Shown: piece by piece, positions 1 to 8,641 of the stretch
How positions within the stretch are numbered: position 1 is the stretch's first letter
Layout: every line of letters begins with the position of its first letter
NCBI RefSeq assembly: GCF_018324385.1
Contig: NZ_AP019536.1
Location: forward strand, 744,001-808,000
Source: Ferrigenium kumadai
GTDB lineage: Bacteria > Pseudomonadota > Gammaproteobacteria > Burkholderiales > Gallionellaceae
Reading direction: 5' to 3'
Length of the DNA stretch: 64,000 nucleotides
The notes under the pieces: model-generated
The model's input: only the letters and a program-made list of their open reading frames with translations
The model's database searches: none
What the model was told of the DNA's origin: nothing
Position numbers and translations under genes: made by a program

Positions 1-527
1 TTCTTCACTGGGCTACCGTACCCTCGCAGCTTCATGTAGGTCGTCACTTGCTCGGGAGTAAGGATCTCTGTCTGAGCCAGATGGGACTCAAGATGGGCCT
101 GCCGCACTTGGGCCTGCAACTCGCCGATTCGCCTTAGCGTCTGCGTAAGACTTTCCGCCGTAACTGCTTTCGAAGCGAACAATCGATCAAGCTTTCGCTC
201 CTCATCAATGAGGGCGCCGCCGATTTGCTTGGCCTTGGCTTCCATTGCCCTAAATAGCGCTTCAGTCTGTTGCTTTTGCGCGGGCGACAGGTTCAGTTCG
301 CCGGCAAGCGCCAATACATGAGAAGGGCCAGGATAGCCGTTTAGCTCTGCTGCTTTGGCCAAACCCATGCCCTTACCGGCAAGATAGCTCTCAACGTCAT
401 CGGCTGATAAAGCCTTTATCGCCCTCGACTCTTGACCGACGTATTGATTCGGCGTAGTTGTCTCGCCCGCGTAAGCAAGGGTGGTGAAAGCTATCAGGCA
501 GAGAGCAGATTGCTTTGCTTTGTTCAT
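1..527 (-). CDS. Spy/CpxP-like periplasmic protein (C-terminus cut by window edge)
   Basis: The reading frame is open from an ATG at 527 to base 1, so the stop lies outside the window. The first ~20 residues (MNKAKQSALCLIAFTTLAYA) look like a Sec signal peptide ending in an AYA-G cleavage site. The mature part is helical and charged and contains two LTxxQ-like motifs, LSPAQ near residue 80 and LTPEQ near residue 155. Such motifs mark the Spy/CpxP/ZraP family of periplasmic chaperones and metal- or stress-response proteins. A GGAG ribosome site lies just upstream of the ATG. The substrate is unknown. The helix-LTxxQ assignment is family-level only. Confidence 0.7.
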   Translation of the reverse strand, partial: MNKAKQSALCLIAFTTLAYAGETTTPNQYVGQESRAIKALSADDVESYLAGKGMGLAKAAELNGYPGPSHVLALAGELNLSPAQKQQTEALFRAMEAKAKQIGGALIDEERKLDRLFASKAVTAESLTQTLRRIGELQAQVRQAHLESHLAQTEILTPEQVTTYMKLRGYGSPVK

Positions 528-575
528 AGGATACTCCTCGGAGAAAGGGGTAACGACGCTAAGGGGGCCTGCAGA

Positions 576-893
576 CTAAAAACCATACTCGCGTTCCACA
601 CAACACACGCGAACTCGAAAAGCTTTATACCAATCCTTTGCGCGGCTCTGGGCTTGGCGATGAATTGCGTTTTCTTTCCAGGCCTTTATTGCTTCCTGGC
701 TCACCCAATATGAAACGGAGATTCCGATTTCTTGCCTTGCACTCTCGAAGCCAAGAAAGCCCGGTTGCTCGGAGGCAAGCTCCAACATTTGTTTCGCAGC
801 TTCGGCATAGCCGTTATCGCCATCTTGCCGGACAGAGGTAAAGATCACGGCGTAGTAAGGGGGGTGGGGCGTTATTGATGGTGATGATGCCAT
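576..893 (-). CDS. Antibiotic biosynthesis monooxygenase (ABM) domain protein
   Basis: This 105-residue single-domain protein has the typical start of small ABM/ferredoxin-like proteins: a first strand (YYAVIFTSVR), then a helix, then PGFLGFESAR and the ISVSYWVSQEAIKAW segment. Members of this fold include heme-degrading and quinone-oxidising monooxygenases as well as proteins without known catalysis. The WxxxxAxxxWxxxxxH pattern (Trp and Ala near residue 64, His near 77) fits COG2329. A good GAGGAG site precedes the ATG. The gene lies 48 bp upstream of the Spy-like gene on the same strand and may be cotranscribed with it. Substrate unknown. Confidence 0.75.
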   Translation of the reverse strand: MASSPSITPHPPYYAVIFTSVRQDGDNGYAEAAKQMLELASEQPGFLGFESARQEIGISVSYWVSQEAIKAWKENAIHRQAQSRAKDWYKAFRVRVCCVEREYGF

Positions 894-953
894 TCAGATC
901 TCCTCGTGAATCGCCTATCAGGCGAGAAATGGACGTGCGTGTTGATGGTGTTG

Positions 954-1622
954 TCATGCATGAAACCTCACAAGCGCACCTGCGCTTGGCAGCGCTGGTC
1001 CAGTCTGAACCCAGTGTCCATTGCTATCCAATGTTTCATAGTCGCTGAACACAAATGGAAGTACTTTTGCTTTAAAAGGATTTTCCATTTGGTCGAATAA
1101 ATTGATATGAAGGTGAGGCATTGTCGAATTACCCGAGTTGCCTACCATTCCAACTATTTCTCCCCGCCGCACTAGGGCGCCTTCGGCAACCCGTATTGAC
1201 TGATTCTTGAGGTGAGCGAGAAAAACGATATAGCCTTCCTTGGCCCGTATCATGATGTAATTTCCGGCATTTGGCCTGATATCCAATCTGCCGTCTTCTT
1301 CTTTGGGGCGAAATTTGAAAGTTGCGTTATACCAGAGCAAAACTGTTTTCCAGATACTGGTGTATTCGTGATCGCCCCATCCGTTTCCAACACGAATCAC
1401 CGTTCCGTCAATCGGTGCGAAAACAGGTTTGTTCCAGCAAAAGTAGTTCTTTGACGGGATATGGTTTACGTAGAAGCGTAATCCGCTCCCCTCATGTGGA
1501 GACTTTCTTTCATCATCCAGCTGTATAAAGTCGACAGCATAAGGATGGTGCCCCGGCGGCCTCATGACCTTCCATTCCCCTTTAAGGGGAGGATGAATTG
1601 AGATGTTGTGGATTGATTCCAT
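954..1622 (-). CDS. M23 (LytM-type) peptidase domain protein
   Basis: The protein has 222 residues. Metal-binding positions of the M23 lysostaphin fold are recognisable: His25/His26 with Asp31 (GHHPYAVDF), His137 in LAHL, and the H-x-H pair at 170 and 172 (PHLHINLFD). The GxVxxVG...G(x)VGxxGNSG strand pattern that surrounds the active site in this family is also present, at 73-83 and 154-164. Family members cut peptidoglycan or glycyl peptides. Unusually there is no signal peptide or membrane anchor, and the first His and Asp are separated by four residues. About 35 extra residues (roughly 83-118) sit between the first strands. The target may not be the cell wall. Confidence 0.7.
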   Translation of the reverse strand: MESIHNISIHPPLKGEWKVMRPPGHHPYAVDFIQLDDERKSPHEGSGLRFYVNHIPSKNYFCWNKPVFAPIDGTVIRVGNGWGDHEYTSIWKTVLLWYNATFKFRPKEEDGRLDIRPNAGNYIMIRAKEGYIVFLAHLKNQSIRVAEGALVRRGEIVGMVGNSGNSTMPHLHINLFDQMENPFKAKVLPFVFSDYETLDSNGHWVQTGPALPSAGALVRFHA

Positions 1623-1694
1623 AGCTACTTATCTTGATGCATAACCGTTATTCATTTGACAGCTCCGTCATGAGCATTCTCCTCAAGCTCGGCT

Positions 1695-2096
1695 TCATGT
1701 CTTCCTGGTCGGCAACCATTTGCTTAATTCGTCCAAAAACTTGCCTGGCATAAATGGCTTGGGGATGAAATCGTCCATGCCTGCTGCAAGACAACGCTGA
1801 CGAGACTCGTTCGATGCATCGCCTGTCATCGCAATTACCGGTATCCCGGCAAATGCATTCGTTGATCGGATCAACCTGGTGGCTTCAAGGCCGTCCATTA
1901 CAGGCATCTGCACATCCATCAACACACAATCAAAATGCGCATGATGCAACAAATCCAGTGCCTCCTTCCCATTCCTGGCCAACCATACCTTCGCCCCTGC
2001 CAGTTCCAGGAACCTTGTTATCGCCTCTTGACCGAGTTCGTTGTCTTCGGCCAATAGGATATGTGCACCGTCGATCCGCGCCCGAACGCCAAGCAT
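1695..2096 (-). CDS. Stand-alone response-regulator receiver (REC) domain protein
   Basis: One REC domain fills all 133 residues. The acidic pocket is visible at E17-D18 (LLAEDNE), the phospho-acceptor Asp61 in VLMDVQMPVMDG, Thr91 in AMTGDAS, and Lys113 in IPKPF, so phosphorylation should be possible. The lead-in GAHILLAEDNELGQE resembles REC domains at the C-terminus of hybrid histidine kinases rather than classic regulators. An in-frame stop lies seven codons upstream of the ATG, and no kinase gene is nearby. It could be a CheY-like single-domain regulator or the surviving end of a hybrid kinase. A GAGG sequence before the ATG supports independent translation. Confidence 0.8.
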   Translation of the reverse strand: MLGVRARIDGAHILLAEDNELGQEAITRFLELAGAKVWLARNGKEALDLLHHAHFDCVLMDVQMPVMDGLEATRLIRSTNAFAGIPVIAMTGDASNESRQRCLAAGMDDFIPKPFMPGKFLDELSKWLPTRKT

Positions 2097-2140
2097 TATG
2101 ATTCCCTCATCTGCTTAAGTTAGTCGGATGAACATAGATT

Positions 2141-2575
2141 CTATTTGACCGTGATCTCAATCGTGTCTGCGCCCGGCCCAAAAACGAACTGAAGTTTCTC
2201 GAAACTGGGCAGACCGGAGAACAGCCCCAGTTGGAAACCATTTGAAAATCCGAGCGGTTCGGCGGGCAGGCTCAGCAGGTTGTGATCCAGATTGCCATTG
2301 CCGTTTCCATCATGAAATACGCTGACCGCATACTTCCCATATTTGAGATTCTGGAAGACGAGCCGAGTTTGATTGCCGCTGATATTTCCTTGCGTGCGAA
2401 GATAGGCTTTCTCGATCTGCATGACGTCGTCTCCTTCACGGAATAGATTGGCGATCACTTGCCCGCGCTCATGGAGCAGGCCGCGCACCTGGATTGTCAG
2501 GTTCCCGGATGAGTCGTCGGCAAAGCAGTTCTGTGAAAGCAGAATCAGGATTGATGCCATAAATATCTTATTCAT
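2141..2575 (-). CDS. DUF2141 family secreted protein
   Basis: Starting at the ATG at 2575 the protein has 144 residues with an N-terminal signal peptide ending QNCFADDSSG. The body matches the DUF2141 pattern: GQVIANLF near the start, then KYGKYAVSVFHDGNGNGNLD and an AEPLGFSNG segment. The Asp/Asn-rich HDGNGNGNLD loop looks like a possible calcium site. It begins 8 bp inside the end of the permease gene, so it is the third gene of the ABC operon and probably translationally coupled. An upstream extension exists but lies within the permease gene and lacks a signal peptide. The role in export is unknown. Confidence 0.75.
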   Translation of the reverse strand: MNKIFMASILILLSQNCFADDSSGNLTIQVRGLLHERGQVIANLFREGDDVMQIEKAYLRTQGNISGNQTRLVFQNLKYGKYAVSVFHDGNGNGNLDHNLLSLPAEPLGFSNGFQLGLFSGLPSFEKLQFVFGPGADTIEITVK

Positions 2576-4940
2576 ACGACAGGGCCTCTCTGTTTGATAT
2601 TGAAATCGCTTTACGAGCCGGCAACCGGCTTGCCAGCCACGCAAAGACCAATGTGATCGCCAGGGTGACCACGAAACCAATCTGGCTGAATGCAAAATGG
2701 AGCGATACGCCATGACCCAGGATGAGTTCGCCGAAGAACTCTGAGGCGTAAAGGCTGAGCGGCAAGCTCAGAAGGAATCCTGAAACGATGCCAACGAAAG
2801 CGACCACGGCACCTTCGGCAACGAACAGGCGATAGATGATCGAAGGAGTCGCGCCGATCGCACGCATGACACCGATTTCGCGGGTTCTCTCCATGATGTT
2901 GGTGCCGGTTGATGCAGCCATGCCCAGCGTACTGATCACCAGCACCAGCGCAGAGAGGAAGGTGAATAGCGTAAGGATGATGCTGAGATGGTCGTAGATG
3001 ATCTTCGCGCGCTCAGCCTGGGACATGACATAAAAGACGTTAAGGTCCGTCCGGCTGATGACTCTTTCGATATCCTTCTTCAGTTTGACGACGTTGTCGA
3101 AGCTCCTGTCTTCGGTGGCGAACATCAGACTGTTGACCAGATGTTCAGGGTTGGCGGTCCTGTCGTATTGCTCTTTGTCGATGTATATCTTCGCCACATC
3201 GAATTCTTTGACTATGCCTACGAGTTTGGCCTGAACCGGTTTGCCGTTGAGGTTGATCCGGTACAGCTTGCCCGGTTCAACGGGCTCGCCGAACTGTTCT
3301 ACCGCTCCCTGGTTCATCACGATCTCGATGCCATCCGAGGGGGACAGCCAGCGGCCTTTGGTGACGTCCATCTTTACGAGATCGGTGTCGTGGGGCAGGG
3401 CGACGATGCCGATACCATTGTTCGTCGATATCACTGAAGATTGCAATCTGCCACGTCCCCCATTCCATGTTTCGATGTGTTGGACGTTACTTAGATGTTG
3501 GAACGGTGCCAGCGCTTTCTCGCGTGGTATCTGCTCTTTCAGGACAACCTGAACGTCATATTTCATGGCGTATCTTGTGTCGGCTAGGAATTCGATCAGC
3601 GATTCACGCACGTTAAAGCCCGCACTGAAGATCGCCACTCCCAGCGCAATGGTGGCTACTGTTGTCGCCAGGCGTTTCTTGCGTCGAAGGGCATTCCGCA
3701 AAGCCAGCCGGAAGCCATAAGGCAAAGGCCAGCGCGCGGCTGCCACCTTCTTCCCGGATGCAGAGCCCAGGCTTATGCCATAGTCGGACAGTGCGCTTTG
3801 CACGGAGATGCCGACTCCCCTCAACAGGGCAGGAAGAGCAAACAGGATGGGCAGCAGCAATCCGCAAGCAATCAGGCCGGCATACAGCGAGAGCGGAAGT
3901 TCCTTGGTGAGAATATTGAAATTGAGTATCTTCGCAACGAATGCGGCGAAGCCATAACCGGAGATCACCGCCAGCGGAATGGCGACGATGCTCGCCAGTA
4001 TGCCCAGCGTAAGTACCATGGCCAGATAGATGCTGAAAACCTGCCACTGCGTGGCGCCGATGGCCTTGAGCACGCCGATCTGCCTGACCTGTTGCGCAAG
4101 GATGGCCCCGATCAACTGCGATACCAGGACCGCCCCCATCAGAAAAGCCAGCAAACCGATGCTTCCCTGAAATGCAAGCAAAGTGTTCAACTGCCACTGG
4201 TGGGGATGTTGGTTCGGCTTGGGGATGTTAATGTTGTCGATGGCGATTCCGCGGGCACGAAGATCTTCCACAATCGTATTCGCGGCCGTTTGAATCTCCT
4301 GTTTGGTACCTGCATTCCTTAACCGGAAGATCAGTCGCTGGTTGGCAGGTTCGCCGGTGATTTCGGTAAATGTGCGCTTGTCGGCATAGGCATAGATAAA
4401 GGCGTCCTGCGTGGAGGGCGCCTGTGCCGGGTCAAAGCTGATACCGGAAACGGGAACTCGCAGTATTTTTCCGCCGGCGCGTATACGAGCAACGGAGCCG
4501 GTCGTCAGATTCGACACCAGCCGCCCGTTCCGTTCCACCAATATCGTCCCGCGGGGCGGCGTTACTGGCCCGTCTTCATGGTATACGCGAGCGAGGTGGA
4601 ATATTTCGAAATCATTCAGGCCGAAGAGCCACAGCGGCAGCCACTGATCCGGAAAAACCTCGATCCGCTGATACGAAAGGTCGCGGAACTCCGCCCTCTC
4701 TATTTCCGGACGTTGCCTGAATGAGGAAAGATCGAGCTTGGCAAAATCCTTTGACGTCAACGCCACATGAAATGGATAGGTTCTGGTGAAATTCTCGTTA
4801 AGGTCGCTCTTCAGGATGAAGTACGAGACCAGGATCGACCCGACGCCCCATAGTCCAATGGTAAGCGCGAAGATGACAAGCAGGGTGCGGCCAGGATTCG
4901 CCCACAAGTCATTGACGGCTTTTCTTAATCTGAGATTCAC
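2568..4940 (-). CDS. ABC transporter permease with two FtsX domains
   Basis: This 790-residue inner-membrane protein has two FtsX/MacB-type halves. A first membrane segment (about 17-42) is followed by a large periplasmic domain and three segments (about 255-375). A second N-terminal segment (near 425) is followed by another periplasmic domain and three more segments (about 655-775). The cytoplasmic loops IGVLKAIGAT and IGVMRAIGAT are the hallmark that couples to the ATPase. This duplicated form is usual for LolCDE/MacB-like mechanotransmission exporters that act on envelope lipids, lipoproteins or peptides. The start is GTG and overlaps the ATPase stop by 4 bp (GTGA). Substrate unknown. Confidence 0.88.
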   Translation of the reverse strand: MNLRLRKAVNDLWANPGRTLLVIFALTIGLWGVGSILVSYFILKSDLNENFTRTYPFHVALTSKDFAKLDLSSFRQRPEIERAEFRDLSYQRIEVFPDQWLPLWLFGLNDFEIFHLARVYHEDGPVTPPRGTILVERNGRLVSNLTTGSVARIRAGGKILRVPVSGISFDPAQAPSTQDAFIYAYADKRTFTEITGEPANQRLIFRLRNAGTKQEIQTAANTIVEDLRARGIAIDNINIPKPNQHPHQWQLNTLLAFQGSIGLLAFLMGAVLVSQLIGAILAQQVRQIGVLKAIGATQWQVFSIYLAMVLTLGILASIVAIPLAVISGYGFAAFVAKILNFNILTKELPLSLYAGLIACGLLLPILFALPALLRGVGISVQSALSDYGISLGSASGKKVAAARWPLPYGFRLALRNALRRKKRLATTVATIALGVAIFSAGFNVRESLIEFLADTRYAMKYDVQVVLKEQIPREKALAPFQHLSNVQHIETWNGGRGRLQSSVISTNNGIGIVALPHDTDLVKMDVTKGRWLSPSDGIEIVMNQGAVEQFGEPVEPGKLYRINLNGKPVQAKLVGIVKEFDVAKIYIDKEQYDRTANPEHLVNSLMFATEDRSFDNVVKLKKDIERVISRTDLNVFYVMSQAERAKIIYDHLSIILTLFTFLSALVLVISTLGMAASTGTNIMERTREIGVMRAIGATPSIIYRLFVAEGAVVAFVGIVSGFLLSLPLSLYASEFFGELILGHGVSLHFAFSQIGFVVTLAITLVFAWLASRLPARKAISISNREALSYE

Positions 4941-5620
4941 GCGGCACCCCTCTCATCGCTGACCAGGGCGCCATCCTGCAGGGTAACGATCCGGTCATAT
5001 CCGGATGCCGACACATCTTCGTGAGTCACCACAATGACAGTCTTTCCACTCCTGGAAAATTGCCGGAAGAGGGCATGAATCTCACTGGCATTCTTGCTGT
5101 CCAGATTTCCGGTGGGTTCGTCGGCGACAAGAATGGGCGGGGCGTTGACCAGCGCGCGGGCGATGGCGGCACGCTGCTGCTCGCCGCCGGATAATGCCGC
5201 GGGGAATTTGTCGGCGTGCTGTTCGATTCCAACCAGGTTCAATAAGCTTCTGGCGCGCTGCGCCCGTTTCGGCTTCGGAATGACATCTACAAAATCCATG
5301 GCAAGAAGGAGATTCTCCAGAATGCTGAGCGTGGGGATGAGCTGGAAAAATTGAAAGACGATGCCGATATTGGCGCCCCGCCACTTTGCGAGCTGGCTTT
5401 CGGGAAGCGTATGAACCCGGGTGTCATTGATGGTCACCACACCGCTGTCCGGATGGTCGATGCCGGTGAGCATGTTCAGCAGTGTGGACTTGCCGCTGCC
5501 AGATTTGCCGACGATGGCGACGAATTCGCCGGCGGCAAGGTGCAGGTCGATGTTGTCGAGTGCCGTGAAACTTCCGTTACTACCCGGGAAAACTTTTTTG
5601 ACGCCCGATAGTTTGATCAT
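4937..5620 (-). CDS. ABC transporter ATP-binding protein, LolD/MacB type
   Basis: From the ATG at 5620 the protein has 227 residues. Walker A GKSGSGKST is at 38-46, the signature LSGGEQ at 143-148, Walker B ILVADE at 163-168, and the switch His at 200. The DEPTGNLD stretch after Walker B is characteristic of the LolD/MacB/FtsE subfamily that energises FtsX-type permeases. It is the first gene of a three-gene minus-strand operon and overlaps the permease gene. A longer in-frame extension towards 5815 runs into the divergent TetR gene and has no family support. The TetR regulator 128 bp away, facing the other way, probably controls it. Confidence 0.92.
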   Translation of the reverse strand: MIKLSGVKKVFPGSNGSFTALDNIDLHLAAGEFVAIVGKSGSGKSTLLNMLTGIDHPDSGVVTINDTRVHTLPESQLAKWRGANIGIVFQFFQLIPTLSILENLLLAMDFVDVIPKPKRAQRARSLLNLVGIEQHADKFPAALSGGEQQRAAIARALVNAPPILVADEPTGNLDSKNASEIHALFRQFSRSGKTVIVVTHEDVSASGYDRIVTLQDGALVSDERGAA

Positions 5621-5748
5621 GTGGATACCTTGTTCTGGATTGGACACGTGTCTATCATGGCGAGCAGACTCAAGGTCGAGAAGAGCACTGAGGCGACGAA
5701 TGCGCAGTTTCAGACAGATGAATGATTTTTGTCCGGAAAGGAAATATT

Positions 5749-6324
5749 GTGGCCGATGAAACGCAATCCATAGACAGGCGGGTGCAGCGTACCCGCCGTT
5801 CGTTACGGGACGCACTGATCTCGCTGTTGGTGGAGCGCGGCTGGGACGACATCAATATTCAGGAACTGTGCGAGCGAGCGGATGTGGGGCGCTCGACGTT
5901 CTACATGCACTTCCAGAGCAAGGATCAGTTGTTGGTCAGCGGATTTGACGATCTGCGCGCGGCTCTGCGTGCCCAGGCTGTCATCGCAAATACCGGGGCA
6001 TCCGGGTCATTGCCATTTGTGCGCGGATTGATCGAGCACGCATATGAGCAGCGAATATTGTTCAGAGCCATCATCGGGAGGCGTAGCGGACATGCCGTAC
6101 AGAAGCGTTTCCGGGAAATGGTGAGCCAGCTTGTCGAAGAGGATGTTGCGCACCTTGTCGCTGCCGGGTGGCGACGGGATGCCGGCGTCAGCTACATTGC
6201 CGGCGCACTCGTCGAGTTGCTGGCATGGTGGGTGGATGCGGTCAACGGGTGCGCGATGGACGATGTCGAACAGCTTTTCAACGAGCTCACCTTGCCGGTT
6301 ATCCGGCAGCTCGAGGGGAGGTGA
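5749..6324 (+). CDS. TetR/AcrR family transcriptional regulator
   Basis: With a GTG start at 5749, preceded by GGAAAGG at 5735-5741, the protein has 191 residues, normal for TetR. An ATG at 5722 would add nine residues but has a poorer ribosome site. The N-terminal helix-turn-helix is clear: RTRRSLRDALISLLVERGW, then INIQELCERADVGRSTFYMHF (about residues 35-57) and the SKDQLL motif that follows it in TetR proteins. The C-terminal ligand domain is divergent. It is transcribed away from the ABC exporter operon. That arrangement usually means repression of the shared promoter region, relieved by an exported compound; this is inference. Confidence 0.88.
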   Translation: MADETQSIDRRVQRTRRSLRDALISLLVERGWDDINIQELCERADVGRSTFYMHFQSKDQLLVSGFDDLRAALRAQAVIANTGASGSLPFVRGLIEHAYEQRILFRAIIGRRSGHAVQKRFREMVSQLVEEDVAHLVAAGWRRDAGVSYIAGALVELLAWWVDAVNGCAMDDVEQLFNELTLPVIRQLEGR

Positions 6325-6405
6325 AATGTCTTGTGGTCAAATTGCAATGGACACGATCGGGCGCTTTCTTATGATCCTGATTGGTCATCCCGTAGTAGTG
6401 AATGG

Positions 6406-6813
6406 TTAGGCGTTGTCACATCTCATTAGCTGTATGCTGCCGACTTCAGTGGTGAAGCCGTACTTTGCGTAAAAGTCATTCATGCCCGGCAGACAATAAA
6501 GTTCAAAATGCGTTACAGCACTCAATTTTTCATGTGACTTGATTAGGCCTATAAGCTTACCGCCAAGACCTTTTCCTCTCTGGTTTTCACAGACGATGAC
6601 ATCAAAGATAAGCGCTTTGAACGTGAAGTCTGTCAGAACACGGGCAAAGCCTGCCAAGTTGTCCTGCGAATCTACGAGAGCAACGCATAGTTGCGAGTTT
6701 GCGACACACTTGCGCGAATCTTCCAGCGTGCGCGCTTTCGACCACCACTCATTTTGATAAAGCTGATGTAATTGCCCGATGTGCTTGTCGCTGAGTTCGT
6801 AGATGGTTTTCAT
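6406..6813 (-). CDS. GNAT family N-acetyltransferase
   Basis: Starting at the ATG at 6813, the protein has 135 residues and one GNAT domain. Motif A is well preserved (VCENQRGKGLGGKLIGLI, the R/Q-x-x-G-x-G/A acetyl-CoA site), preceded by the strand FKALIFDVIV and followed by HFELYCLPGMNDFYAKYGF, which matches the motif B region. The LAGFARVLTD strand is also typical. The acceptor substrate cannot be predicted. Sixteen additional upstream codons exist but would overlap the PhzF gene and have no ribosome site. Base composition is more AT-rich than the housekeeping parts of the window. Confidence 0.82.
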   Translation of the reverse strand: MKTIYELSDKHIGQLHQLYQNEWWSKARTLEDSRKCVANSQLCVALVDSQDNLAGFARVLTDFTFKALIFDVIVCENQRGKGLGGKLIGLIKSHEKLSAVTHFELYCLPGMNDFYAKYGFTTEVGSIQLMRCDNA

Positions 6814-6851
6814 GTGGGGATTCCGATCTGGTTTTTCGCTTGGGTATTGAG

Positions 6852-7775
6852 TTAGCCCCACACGCCTTCCGCTACATCGACCACGCTCCCGCCGACAGAG
6901 ACTTCGATCTCGCCATCAGTTTCGTTCGCGCGCAATGCCAGAGTGGAAGGGCGTCCCATTTCGTAGCCTTGCCCGGCCAATACGTCGATACTCGGCGAGC
7001 CGAATACCTTGTTGCACGCCAGGTACGCGGCAAGGCAGCCGTTGGCACTGCCTGTGGCGGCGTCTTCGGGGATGCCGTAGTAATCGGCGAACACTCGCAC
7101 GCTCACGTTCTGAGCAGCTTCATATCCTTCTGTGCTGAATACCAGGATGAGCTTGGCCCATGCATCGTTCACCAGGGCGAAGTACGCCTCCTTGTCGATC
7201 CTGGCGCGCCTGAGGGCGTCCAGATTCTTCAGAGGCACAACGACGGCAGGGAAGCCGGTCGAGACTTCCACGATTGGGAAGTCCTGATCGATGTCGGACG
7301 GTTCGACACCCAATACTCGTGCCAGCGCGCCGGCATCGAGTCGCTTGCCGAATGTGGGCGGCATCTGCTTCATCCACAACAAGGATGCCTTGGCGGGCGT
7401 TTCGGCAAAGGCGACCGGTATCTTGCCGACACGCAGATTGAGTGCGACTTCGATGGCCTCCGTCAGGCGCAGGCGGTTGCGGATGATGTGCGCCGTACCC
7501 AAGGTAGGATGGCCGGCGAATTCGACCTCGGCATTCGGCGTGAAGATGCGGACATCGAAGCCGCCGTCCCGCGGCTGGCGCGAGGTGATGAAGGTCGTCT
7601 CGGAGAAATTGATCTCCTTTGCGATCTGCTGCATCTCCCGGTCGGACAGGGACTCGCAGTCCACGAAGGTGGCGAGCTGATTGCCGCCGTAGCGCTGGCT
7701 GGTGAATACGTCGGTGATGAAGAATCTTGGCTTGCCCACTGCTCGTTCTCCCGAGATGGCCTGCAAGGCAGACAT
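6852..7775 (-). CDS. PhzF family isomerase/epimerase-like protein
   Basis: About 307 residues from the ATG at 7775; a GTG 42 bp upstream is possible, but neither start has a strong ribosome site. PhzF hallmarks are present: DVFTSQRYGGNQLATF near the N-terminus, the catalytic-region EINFSETTFI (with the conserved Glu), FTPNAEVEFAGHPTLGTAH, and in the second half PEDAATGSANGCLAAYL. These define the diaminopimelate-epimerase-like fold of the PhzF/YddE group. PhzF itself works in phenazine synthesis, but no other phenazine gene is here, so the substrate is unknown. It lies in a minus-strand group with two methyltransferases. Confidence 0.88.
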   Translation of the reverse strand: MSALQAISGERAVGKPRFFITDVFTSQRYGGNQLATFVDCESLSDREMQQIAKEINFSETTFITSRQPRDGGFDVRIFTPNAEVEFAGHPTLGTAHIIRNRLRLTEAIEVALNLRVGKIPVAFAETPAKASLLWMKQMPPTFGKRLDAGALARVLGVEPSDIDQDFPIVEVSTGFPAVVVPLKNLDALRRARIDKEAYFALVNDAWAKLILVFSTEGYEAAQNVSVRVFADYYGIPEDAATGSANGCLAAYLACNKVFGSPSIDVLAGQGYEMGRPSTLALRANETDGEIEVSVGGSVVDVAEGVWG

Positions 7776-7844
7776 TTTGCTTGTGTGGGTGAGAAACTTC
7801 AATGCAGGCGCGTTCACACCGCAGGCAGAGGTGGTCGGCTGGCA

Positions 7845-8615
7845 TCATTTGTAACCCACGACAAAAAGCCGCCGGAAGGGAAACAATACTTTTCCATCGG
7901 CCTGCGCTCTATATGTTTCAGCCACCCGCTCACCGAGGATTTTGACGAAGCGCTGCTTTTGAGTCTCGGTTTCCAGAGCCGCCAAAAATGGACGCAAACC
8001 CGTGCTGGTAATCCAGCTAATAATTGCCTGTGCGTTTTCCATCACATGCCAGTATTCGGTTTCCCAGATGTCGAGTTTCGAGGCTGTACCGGCTAAAGCA
8101 TCATAGTAGTAAGCGGGGCTTTCAATCGTAAACGTATTCTTTGGCCCTTCCATCAAATGAATCCATTCCGGCTCGTTTGCGACTTCAATAATGAGTTGCT
8201 GAAGTGCTGAATAGATGCGCGCCGGAATCTGGAAAGCGAGCACCCCGCCCGGAGCAACATAAGCAAATAAGTGCCCGAGCAAGCGGTCATGCTGCGGCAT
8301 CCACTGAAATACGGCATTGGAAAATACAATATCGCAGGCAGAGGATGGTTGCCAACCGGCGGCATCGGCCAGAATCCATTCCTGATCGGGATAATTTTCT
8401 CGGCATGAATTGATCATTTCGGGCGAGCTATCGAGGCCTGTGATGGTTGCCTCAGGCCAGCGCCGCCGCAGACATTCCGTGCTATTACCCGGCCCGCAAC
8501 CCAGGTCGATAATCTTGTTCGGGTTGGCAATGTTTATTCTTGAGATGAGGTCTATGGCGGGCTGAGTACGTTCGGTTCCGAATTGCAAGTATAAATTCAC
8601 ATTCCAGTCTGACAT
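7845..8615 (-). CDS. tam: Trans-aconitate 2-methyltransferase
   Basis: The 256 residues match the length of Tam. The SAM-binding motif I is IIDLGCGPGNSTECL, followed by ITGLDSSPEMI and the acidic motif ILADAAGWQP. FSNAVFQWMPQH and GGVLAFQIP are close to the Tam consensus (SNASLQW, GGVLAVQMP). Tam methylates trans-aconitate, a spontaneous isomer of the citric-cycle intermediate that inhibits aconitase. AAGGAG lies just upstream of the ATG. The gene follows another methyltransferase by 26 bp, suggesting cotranscription. Confidence 0.88.
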   Translation of the reverse strand: MSDWNVNLYLQFGTERTQPAIDLISRINIANPNKIIDLGCGPGNSTECLRRRWPEATITGLDSSPEMINSCRENYPDQEWILADAAGWQPSSACDIVFSNAVFQWMPQHDRLLGHLFAYVAPGGVLAFQIPARIYSALQQLIIEVANEPEWIHLMEGPKNTFTIESPAYYYDALAGTASKLDIWETEYWHVMENAQAIISWITSTGLRPFLAALETETQKQRFVKILGERVAETYRAQADGKVLFPFRRLFVVGYK

Positions 8616-8641
8616 GTCTTCTCCTTTGCATATCGTAAGGG

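Noticed and set aside
6852..7775. Phenazine biosynthesis locus
   Set aside because: Only a PhzF-family protein is present; no phzA-E or phzG-like gene nearby, and PhzF homologues are widespread in bacteria that make no phenazine.
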